Both the position numbers and the translations under genes were made by a program. Of a stretch of DNA of 40,963 nucleotides, positions 1 to 5,874 are shown piece after piece; within the stretch, counting starts at the first letter, position 1, and every line of letters begins with the position of its first letter. The DNA is from Comamonadaceae bacterium (GTDB lineage: Bacteria; Pseudomonadota; Gammaproteobacteria; Burkholderiales; Burkholderiaceae_C). The stretch covers positions 1 through 40,963 of the forward strand of contig CANFYZ010000031.1 of NCBI GenBank assembly GCA_947451385.1. Direction: 5' to 3'. The notes under the pieces were generated by a model that was not told the origin of the DNA, searched no databases, and saw only the letters and a program-made list of their open reading frames with translations.

Positions 1-1
1 A

Positions 2-316
2 CAGGCTGAAGGAACTAACTTCACCATGACCCGTTTCCGATCTGTCACTGATCCAGATGGCAGTCGCCGAAGTGTTGAAGTCCCACGCCGTGTCCGTGCA
101 TGGTGGTGGACTACTGAGGCCAATAAGTTGGCATTGAACATCCGGTATGGCGCCCGCAAGATTGAAATCAGCAAAGGCAAGAGCGCAGTTGAAATTGCCA
201 CTGCAGCGGACTTGGTGCCCACACTGGAACTGATCAAACAGGCCGTGGAAGCAGGGGAGCTGGATGCGCAGATCGAAGCCGCATCCATCAAACTGCGCGA
301 AGGCTTCGTCAAATAA
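2..316 (+). CDS. DUF6641-like hypothetical protein, 5' end cut by the window
   Basis: The frame is open from the first base, so this is probably the C-terminal part of a longer protein whose start lies outside the window. The ATG at 26 has no clear Shine-Dalgarno sequence and is probably internal. A Trp-Trp-Trp patch is followed by a conserved-looking stretch (ANKLALNIRYGARKIEISKG) and a helical end (LELIKQAVEAGELDAQIEAA). This resembles, from memory, the C-terminus of the DUF6641 family found in Burkholderiales accessory regions. No enzymatic motif is visible and no function can be assigned. The next gene starts 28 bp downstream on the same strand, so the two may be cotranscribed. Confidence 0.6.
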   Translation, partial: QAEGTNFTMTRFRSVTDPDGSRRSVEVPRRVRAWWWTTEANKLALNIRYGARKIEISKGKSAVEIATAADLVPTLELIKQAVEAGELDAQIEAASIKLREGFVK

Positions 317-344
317 ATTGACCCCCGCAGGAGTGACGATAAAT

Positions 345-746
345 ATGGGTATGAACAAATACCTCGTCACTCTGCGCCTTAAAGGCCAACTCATCAAGAC
401 CGCCGTGTTTGCCGACTCATCTACCCATGCCAGGCTCATATGTGAATATCAGTTTGGCCTGGGTTGTTTGAATGGCGCACCTACCCAACTCAGCAGTGAG
501 GGGCATGACTACCCCTTGTTAGATGATCTCACCCCCCAAGCCACCCACGCTATCAAACCCCGATCCCCCAAGCCACCCAGGGCTGCGACGATCAAACCCG
601 TCAAGCCCCAGAGTCCTGAGCAGATGAGGGTCACACAGTTAAAGGCCAATGTGGATCGGCAAAAGGATGCGCTTAAGCGTGAGCGTGAGAACCAAAAACG
701 CCAAAAGGATGCCGAGCACAGGTGGCGGGATTTGGGTGGAATTTGA
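345..746 (+). CDS. hypothetical basic protein with a C-terminal coiled-coil-like tail
   Basis: The protein has 133 residues if it starts at the ATG at 345. That start is supported by an AGGAG at 329-333, 11 bases upstream; the frame is open back to 264, but that extension overlaps the previous gene and has no ribosome site. The first ~60 residues look like a small globular domain (start MGMNKYLVTLRLKGQ). A Pro/Lys/Arg-rich linker follows, then a Lys/Arg/Gln/Glu-rich tail typical of a basic helix or coiled coil. I do not recognise the family. Its place after a DUF6641-like gene suggests accessory DNA such as a phage or plasmid remnant, but no integrase or att site is visible. Confidence 0.6.
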   Translation: MGMNKYLVTLRLKGQLIKTAVFADSSTHARLICEYQFGLGCLNGAPTQLSSEGHDYPLLDDLTPQATHAIKPRSPKPPRAATIKPVKPQSPEQMRVTQLKANVDRQKDALKRERENQKRQKDAEHRWRDLGGI

Positions 747-795
747 GGTTAACACCTCGGTGTGGTCAGACCTAAAGTTGCGCAAATCGTACTAA

Positions 796-816
796 AACCA
801 CCGGAAAGTGGTGGTT
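796..816. terminator. possible bidirectional hairpin between convergent genes
   Basis: AACCACC at 796-802 pairs with GGTGGTT at 810-816 around a short purine-rich loop. The hairpin lies between the plus-strand gene ending at 746 and the minus-strand pseudogene ending at 903. Read on the minus strand, the stem is followed by a short T run (TTTTAG). The plus-strand side has few Ts, so termination, if real, would work better for the minus-strand genes. Confidence 0.4.
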
Positions 817-902
817 CTTGACAGAAAAACATGCTGAAATTTTAAGCAATGACCAGACGGATGACAGGCTATGCACAAATGGTCACAGGGGATCTTTATA
901 AA

Positions 903-1124
903 TCAAACCCAACCCTGTCGCCACACGCTGTCATCTTGCAGGTCCCGCCAGGGAATGATCTGCGTTGCTTTGGAAAATACGGATTCGATTTCCACCTACT
1001 CAATCGGATCGGTGGGCAACTCCGGCGGGATGACCTTGCTGACCAGGAAGTGCTTTTGTTTTTTCACAGGCTTCACCGCCGTCCATTTGGTCAGCATCAG
1101 TTTTTTGGGGTTCAGAGGGTTCAT
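903..1124 (-). pseudogene. TIGR02450-type Trp-rich small protein, interrupted by an in-frame amber codon
   Basis: Reading the minus strand from the ATG at 1124 gives MNPLNPKKLMLTKWTAVKPV, then a KHFLVSKV segment, then a TAG at codon 43 (996-998). Beyond the stop the same frame continues with VEIESVFSKATQIIPWRDLQ and ends with WRQGWV and TGA at 903-905. Both halves match, from memory, the small Trp-rich TIGR02450 family: an NPxNPKKLxxSKWTA start, a KHF motif, a WREL motif and a WxQGW end. The family usually has Trp at the stop position (IEW), so one TGG to TAG change explains the break. The function of the family is unknown. Only 17 bp separate it from the small membrane-protein gene upstream. 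It is too short to be picked up as an intact reading frame. A sequencing error or suppression of the stop cannot be excluded. Confidence 0.75.
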
Positions 1125-1141
1125 GGTGATAAGCGATTGAC

Positions 1142-1306
1142 CTAGCTAAGGCTGAAGAGCACAGCCAAAATGGTGACGGTCAACAAGACAAAAAAAGCTC
1201 CCGTTCCAGAAGATTTTTTCTTATGAGGTTTATTTGAAGTTTCCAAAGAAGCACGCAATTTTTTACTGCGCAAGATTGCGTTTTGTGCCACAGTTTGAAT
1301 GAACAT
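1142..1306 (-). CDS. 54-residue single-pass membrane protein
   Basis: The start at 1306 is chosen because AGGAG lies eight bases upstream on the minus strand. An in-frame ATG ten codons earlier (1336) has no such site. The protein has a basic, Ser/Lys-rich N-terminal half containing PHKKKSSGTG and one hydrophobic C-terminal segment of about 18 residues (AFFVLLTVTILAVLFSLS) that runs to the end. By the positive-inside rule the N-terminus should face the cytoplasm. I do not recognise the family. It precedes the broken Trp-rich gene on the same strand and diverges from chaA. Confidence 0.5.
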   Translation of the reverse strand: MFIQTVAQNAILRSKKLRASLETSNKPHKKKSSGTGAFFVLLTVTILAVLFSLS

Positions 1307-1346
1307 ATTGGTTACTCCTGAAATGTGTAAATTCATTTTATGAGTG

Positions 1347-1382
1347 CATCAGATGGCACAATTTTCTTATGGCTATCTGATG
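1347..1382. promoter_or_regulatory. 8-bp inverted repeat upstream of chaA
   Basis: CATCAGAT at 1347-1354 is repeated inverted as ATCTGATG at 1375-1382, separated by 20 bp of AT-rich sequence. It lies in the divergent spacer between the small membrane-protein gene and chaA, ending about 20 bp before the preferred chaA start. It could be an operator or an RNA stem in the chaA leader. Confidence 0.35.
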
Positions 1383-1401
1383 ATTGATTAGACTGCCCAT
1401 C

Positions 1402-2484
1402 ATGCAGATCAGAATTCATCAACGTTGGCCCGAAATTTCACCTATCGCTTTAGCCATTGTTTTGACTTTTTTAACGACAACAGCGAATTCGGTTTTCAAA
1501 GATTTTGGTTTAGCTGCCCTATTGATGGTTGCTGTTGTGACCAGTGTTCACCATGCCGAGCTCATAGCGCATAGATTAGGGGAGCCCTTTGGCACGCTGA
1601 TATTGGCACTGGCCGTGACGGTGATCGAGACGGCGCTCATTTTGGCTGTGATGTGGTCCGCCAGTCCATCCGATGCCTTGTTGGCACGAGACACGATGTA
1701 TTCCACCGTGATGATCGCTTGCAATGGTGTCGTGGGTATCTGCCTGCTGTTGGGCGGCATTCGGCACAAAGAGCAGTTTTTTCGAATAGAAGGGACTGGG
1801 CCCGGATTTGCTGCATTGGCAACGATGTGCGTTCTGGTTTTGGTATTGCCTATTTACACCACCAGTTCTCCCGAAGGCACGTACACCAATTCACAGTTGG
1901 TTTTTGTCGCACTGTCTTCTCTGAGTCTTTGGCTGGTCTTTGTATTTATTCAGACCATTCGCCATCGTGATTATTTTCTTCCTGCTGAATCAGTCTCCGA
2001 TGAATCCGTGCATGCATTACCACCATCAAAAGTCAAAGCTTATTTCAGCTACTTTTTCTTGTTCATTTCGCTCATCAGTGTGGTGGTCGCTGCAAAATTA
2101 CTATCGCCATCAATTTACTCTTGGATAGAGACCGCGAATGCACCTAAAGCTGTTGCAGGCATAGTCATTGCTGCCATCGTGTTGCTGCCCGAAACCTGGG
2201 CAGCCATACGCGCAGCCAAAGCAGATCGGTTGCAAACCAGTATGAACCTGGCGATCGGTTCAGCCATGGCCAGTATTGGCTTGACCATACCGATCGTGGT
2301 GGCTGTCTGTGTGGCGTTCGAATTGCCGATCACACTGGGACTCGACCCAAAAGATGTGATTCTGTTGATGCTGACTTTCTTGATCGGGTCCATGACTTTG
2401 GGGTCTGGTCGAACGAATGTCATGCAAGGTGCAATTCATCTTGTATTGTTTGCCAGTTTCTTGTTCTTGACTTTGGTTCCGTGA
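1402..2484 (+). CDS. chaA: calcium/sodium:proton antiporter, ChaA type
   Basis: This inner-membrane secondary transporter of the cation/Ca2+ exchanger superfamily extrudes Ca2+ (or Na+/K+) in exchange for protons. The 360-residue product is almost entirely membrane segments, about eleven. It carries the two inverted-repeat signature regions: GEPFGTLILALAVTVIE near residue 60, and LLPETWAAI followed by NLAIGSAMASIGLTIP near 260-300. The acidic residues in these repeats are the expected cation ligands. Length matches E. coli ChaA (366). A TTG at 1384 would add six residues; ATG at 1402 is preferred, although neither has a strong Shine-Dalgarno sequence. It stands alone, divergent from a small membrane-protein gene and convergent with the lytic transglycosylase gene 17 bp away. 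Confidence 0.85.
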   Translation: MQIRIHQRWPEISPIALAIVLTFLTTTANSVFKDFGLAALLMVAVVTSVHHAELIAHRLGEPFGTLILALAVTVIETALILAVMWSASPSDALLARDTMYSTVMIACNGVVGICLLLGGIRHKEQFFRIEGTGPGFAALATMCVLVLVLPIYTTSSPEGTYTNSQLVFVALSSLSLWLVFVFIQTIRHRDYFLPAESVSDESVHALPPSKVKAYFSYFFLFISLISVVVAAKLLSPSIYSWIETANAPKAVAGIVIAAIVLLPETWAAIRAAKADRLQTSMNLAIGSAMASIGLTIPIVVAVCVAFELPITLGLDPKDVILLMLTFLIGSMTLGSGRTNVMQGAIHLVLFASFLFLTLVP

Positions 2485-2501
2485 GATGTCAGACCTGAAG
2501 T

Positions 2502-3695
2502 TCAGCGTTGCCGCGCCGCTTTGATCTCCTGCCCCAACTCAATCACCGCCATGGCGTAGTAGCTGCTCCAGTTGTAGCGGGTGATGGCATAAAAATTTTC
2601 TGTCCCAGCCACGTAGCTGGGGGGAGCGTCTCCATTGAGCAGTTCGATCAAAGCCAGGGGCCCGGTGTGTTGCATGGCCTCGACTTCCAGCACCGCGCCT
2701 TTGGCGGTGAAGCTGCTGACGCTGAAGGTGGGCAAGATGTCGGGGACCATCAAAGCGTCCATGTTCAAGCGGGTGGGGTCGAACTGCACCGGGTAGTGCG
2801 TGGGCATGCCGGGTTTCCAGTTGAAGGCTTTGAAGTAGTTGGCTACGGAGCCGATCACATCGGCGGTGCTGTTGTAAAGGTCGATGCGGCCATCGCCGTC
2901 AAAGTCGATCGCAAATTGTGCCCAGCTGCCGGGCATGAATTGCGGCCAGCCCATGGCGCCGGCATAACTGCCTTTCATGCGCAAAGGGTCCCAGCCGTTG
3001 CGCTGGGCCAGCTGCAGGTATTGCCCGAGTTCGCTCGCAAAATAAGCTTGGCGTTCGGCTGCACGCGGATGTTGGGCCGGAAAATCAAACGCCAAAGTGG
3101 CCAAGGCGTCGATGACCCGAAAGTTGCCGGTGTGCTGACCATAAATGGTTTCCACCCCAATGATGCCCACAATGATTTCGGCCGGCACCCCAAAGGTCTG
3201 CTCGGCGCGCGCCAAGGTGGCTGCATGGGCTTGCCAAAAACGCAGGCCCGCCTGAATGCGCACAGGCTCAATGAAGCGGGCGCGGTAGGCGCGCCAGTTT
3301 TTCGCTGCGGGACTGGCCGGGGGCATCACCAGTTGGGTAATGGCCGGTATTTTTTGCGCCTGGCCCACAGCGTGGCGCACCCAAGACCTTTCCAAGCCCT
3401 GCCGCTCGGCCAGTTGATCGGCCCAGGCCATGGCGCTTTCGTTTGAGGCATAGGCCCCGGCGGTCACCGGGCTGTTTGCGACAGCGCCCTTTTTTTTGCC
3501 GCGAGACTTGCCGCGCCCATTTGCAGCGGTTGACGGCGATGCATTGGCATGGGCGGCGGCAGATGTGGCGTGGCGGGGGCTGTGCTTGCTTGGGCTGGCC
3601 CAGACGCCATGCGAGGTGAGGCCAAACGCCAGGGCCATCAGCCCTGCAGCAAATGGGGCGTGCCAATACAGGCGGGGCATGGGGCAGGGCAACAT
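2502..3695 (-). CDS. lytic murein transglycosylase, MltB family
   Basis: This periplasmic peptidoglycan lyase cleaves the MurNAc-GlcNAc bond to leave 1,6-anhydroMurNAc. The 397-residue product has an N-terminal hydrophobic export signal (about residues 7-33), a low-complexity Ala/Ser/His/Lys linker to about residue 75, then the SLT_2 domain. The family motif VGIIGVETIYGQ places the catalytic acid at Glu182. The downstream motifs GAMGWPQFMPGSW and DFDGDGRIDLYN are also typical of MltB. No lipobox cysteine is seen after the signal, so it may be soluble or held by an uncleaved signal. A second ATG at 3680 would give a shorter signal; neither start has a clear ribosome site. Confidence 0.9.
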   Translation of the reverse strand: MLPCPMPRLYWHAPFAAGLMALAFGLTSHGVWASPSKHSPRHATSAAAHANASPSTAANGRGKSRGKKKGAVANSPVTAGAYASNESAMAWADQLAERQGLERSWVRHAVGQAQKIPAITQLVMPPASPAAKNWRAYRARFIEPVRIQAGLRFWQAHAATLARAEQTFGVPAEIIVGIIGVETIYGQHTGNFRVIDALATLAFDFPAQHPRAAERQAYFASELGQYLQLAQRNGWDPLRMKGSYAGAMGWPQFMPGSWAQFAIDFDGDGRIDLYNSTADVIGSVANYFKAFNWKPGMPTHYPVQFDPTRLNMDALMVPDILPTFSVSSFTAKGAVLEVEAMQHTGPLALIELLNGDAPPSYVAGTENFYAITRYNWSSYYAMAVIELGQEIKAARQR

Positions 3696-3924
3696 GAGAC
3701 GGGTGTCAGATTGAAGTGGCGCAACACGTAAGCTAAGCAGGCTGCGCAGGCTCAGAAAACAAAGGTTCCAGTGTAATGGCCCGCCAGTTCAATCCGGACT
3801 TGATCAGGCTCAAAATTCTAAGAAGTGCCGCGCACCTTGGCGGGGCTGCGCCGTGCTGCGTGATAAGCTGACCTGTCACCATGTGCGCCCAGGCGCCATC
3901 CCCTTCATCACACACCATTCAGAC

Positions 3925-4878
3925 ATGGGCGCTACAGGTTATTTTTCTCACCGCGATTGCTGGAAGCACGAGATGGGGGCGGGTCACCCGGAATGTCCTG
4001 AGCGCTTGAGTGCCATTGAAGACCGCTTGCTGGTCACCGGGCTGGACCATGCGCTGGAGCGGCGCGATGCCGGGCTGGCTACTTTGACCGACATCGAATT
4101 GGCGCATGGCCGCATGCATGTGGCCTCTTTGCGCGGCCTGACGGATGCGCTGCGCGAAGATATGAACGCCGGAGGCCCCACGCACACCGCGCTGGACCCG
4201 GACACGTCCATCAACAGCTTCACTTGGGACGCGGCTTTGCGCGCCGCCGGCGCGGCGCTGGAAGCCACCGATGCGGTGATCGCTGGGGAGTTGGAAAACG
4301 CTTTTTGCGCCGTGCGCCCACCGGGTCACCATGCCTGTCGTGACAAGGCCATGGGCTTTTGCTTTTTCAACAATGTGGCCATCGCCGCCAAGTACGCGGT
4401 CGAGCGCCACGGCCTCAAGCGGGTGGCCATCGTCGATTTTGATGTGCACCACGGCAATGGGACCGAGGACATTGTGGCGGGCGATGAGCGGATTTTGATG
4501 GTCAGCTTTTTCCAGCACCCGTTCTACCCCGAAGGGGGCTCGCAGTCGACCGCGGCCAATTTGGTCAACCTCCCGGTGCCGGCCTACACCAAGGGCATGG
4601 ATGTGCGTGAGTTGATCGAGATGATGTGGGTCCCGCGCCTGGAGGCGCACCGGCCGGAGATGATTTTCATCAGCGCCGGTTTTGATGCGCACCGTGAAGA
4701 TGACATGGGCCAAATGGGCTTGGTCGAGCAAGACTACGCGTGGATCACGCAACGCGTGAAAGACATCGCGCAGCGCTTTGCCAAAGGCCGCATCGTCAGT
4801 TGCCTGGAAGGTGGCTACAACCTGAGCGCGCTGAGCCGCAGTGTTGAAGCACACTTGCGCGTGTTGGCCGACGTTTAA
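3925..4878 (+). CDS. histone deacetylase family protein (zinc amidohydrolase)
   Basis: This is a class II-like arginase/deacetylase-fold enzyme of 317 residues, probably cytoplasmic. It hydrolyses acetyl-amide bonds; bacterial members act on acetylpolyamines or acetylated proteins, and the substrate here is unknown. Visible motifs are RPPGHHACRDKAMGFCFFNN (active-site His pair at 135-136), DFDVHHGNGT (zinc ligands Asp173 and His175) and SAGFDAHREDDMG (zinc ligand Asp254). The frame is open back to 3853, but homologues begin near the GYFSHRDCWKHEMGAGHPEC segment, so the ATG at 3925 is preferred. Its stop codon overlaps that of the convergent LysR gene by 4 bp. Confidence 0.88.
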   Translation: MGATGYFSHRDCWKHEMGAGHPECPERLSAIEDRLLVTGLDHALERRDAGLATLTDIELAHGRMHVASLRGLTDALREDMNAGGPTHTALDPDTSINSFTWDAALRAAGAALEATDAVIAGELENAFCAVRPPGHHACRDKAMGFCFFNNVAIAAKYAVERHGLKRVAIVDFDVHHGNGTEDIVAGDERILMVSFFQHPFYPEGGSQSTAANLVNLPVPAYTKGMDVRELIEMMWVPRLEAHRPEMIFISAGFDAHREDDMGQMGLVEQDYAWITQRVKDIAQRFAKGRIVSCLEGGYNLSALSRSVEAHLRVLADV

Positions 4879-5783
4879 GCGGCCGTGTCGGTGACATGAC
4901 GCACTATGGTCTGGCGCAGCCAACGCAGGCCGGGGTCTTTGTCAAAGCGCACGCTCCAATGGATGGAGACGGTGAAGTCCTGCAAAGGCAAAGCGGGCTC
5001 CAGCAGGGCCAACTCACCGGCTGCAGCAAAGCCCCGGGCAAAGTTGCGTGGCATCAACACCGCCAAATCGCTGCCCCGCACGATCTCGGGCAATGACAAG
5101 AAATGACTCACCGTCAGGCGCAATTGGTGTTGCCAGCGCATGCGCTCCAAAATGCGCAGCGTGTCCGCATGGGTGCGTACCGCCGCAAACTCCAGCGTCG
5201 ACAAGGCGGTGAGCGACAAAGCGTGTGGCATGCCTTGCCTCAAGACCGGGTGCCCTTTGCGCAGCAGCACCACATAGCGGTCTTCCAGCAAAGGCATTTG
5301 CTGGGTGTGGCTGACTTCGGGCAGGTAGCCGATGGCCAGGTCCAATTGCCCGTTGTCCAGCGCGGCGCTGATGTCTTCGTGCGGCAGCGACAAGGCGGCC
5401 AGTCGCAGCCCAGGGGCCAGGGTTTGCAAAGCGCGAACCATGTCGGGCAAGAAGCGCGCTTCGCCAATGTCGCTCAAATGCAGGCGAATCAGGCGTTGGC
5501 TGGTCAGTGGGTCAAAGGCATCTGAGGCACTCAAAGCTTCTTCCAGCGTGGCCAGGGCGCTTTGCACCGCTTGCGCCAAGCGGTCGGCTTTGGGCGTGGC
5601 GCGCACGCCTGCACCGCTGCGTTCAAACAAGGCATCGCCCAGGGCGTGCCGCAGCCGGGCCAAGCCCTGGCTGGCCGCCGGTTGTGACAGGCCCAACTGT
5701 TTGGCCGCCAGGCTCACGCTGCGGGTGCGCCAGACCGCATCAAACAAACGCAGCAGATTCAGGTCCAAGGTGTTGATATTCAT
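4875..5783 (-). CDS. LysR-family transcriptional regulator, probably controlling iorAB
   Basis: This 302-residue regulator has an N-terminal winged helix-turn-helix (residues 1-60; LDLNLLRLFDAVWRTRSVSL then AAKQLGLSQPAASQGLARLR) and a C-terminal effector-binding domain of periplasmic-binding-protein fold (about 90-300). It is transcribed divergently from iorA with an 88-bp spacer, the usual layout for a LysR activator and its target, so control of the iorAB-TRAP genes is the likely job. The effector is unknown. An 11-bp inverted repeat in the spacer covers its own start codon, which would suit autorepression. The start ATG at 5783 gives the normal family N-terminus. Confidence 0.9.
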   Translation of the reverse strand: MNINTLDLNLLRLFDAVWRTRSVSLAAKQLGLSQPAASQGLARLRHALGDALFERSGAGVRATPKADRLAQAVQSALATLEEALSASDAFDPLTSQRLIRLHLSDIGEARFLPDMVRALQTLAPGLRLAALSLPHEDISAALDNGQLDLAIGYLPEVSHTQQMPLLEDRYVVLLRKGHPVLRQGMPHALSLTALSTLEFAAVRTHADTLRILERMRWQHQLRLTVSHFLSLPEIVRGSDLAVLMPRNFARGFAAAGELALLEPALPLQDFTVSIHWSVRFDKDPGLRWLRQTIVRHVTDTAA

Positions 5784-5825
5784 TTAATGCATGTTAACTA
5801 TTTGGAGTATTTTATAAATGAATAT
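5776..5825. promoter_or_regulatory. 11-bp perfect inverted repeat in the LysR-iorA spacer
   Basis: ATATTCATTTA at 5776-5786 is repeated inverted as TAAATGAATAT at 5815-5825, with 28 bp between the arms. The left arm covers the LysR start codon (5781-5783). The right arm lies about 50 bp before the iorA start. The enclosed sequence is AT-rich and probably contains both divergent promoters. Binding of the LysR regulator here is inference. Confidence 0.45.
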
Positions 5826-5843
5826 GTAAGATGGGTTCCCATA

Positions 5844-5859
5844 GCCTCACCGGTGAGGC
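5844..5859. promoter_or_regulatory. 16-bp perfect palindrome just before the iorA ribosome site
   Basis: GCCTCACCGGTGAGGC is a perfect palindrome that ends two bases before the AGGAG ribosome site of iorA. It could be an operator within the transcribed leader, or an RNA stem that affects ribosome access. No T run follows, so it is not an intrinsic terminator. Confidence 0.45.
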
Positions 5860-5860
5860 C

Positions 5861-5874
5861 AGGAGCGCGCTTTG
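5861..5874 (+). promoter_or_regulatory. strong ribosome site that fixes a TTG start for iorA
   Basis: AGGAG at 5861-5865 is followed by six bases and a TTG at 5872. No ATG or GTG is placed better, and the protein sequence from the TTG matches the expected N-terminus. The strong site probably compensates for the weak start codon. Confidence 0.6.

Noticed and set aside
849..1145. Two overlapping plus-strand frames of 98 and 89 residues
   Set aside because: They lie opposite the broken Trp-rich gene, whose minus-strand translation has recognisable motifs; the plus-strand peptides have none.
3853..3924. N-terminal extension of the histone-deacetylase-like protein
   Set aside because: It starts at a GTG without a ribosome site and adds residues not expected before the conserved GYFSHRDC segment.
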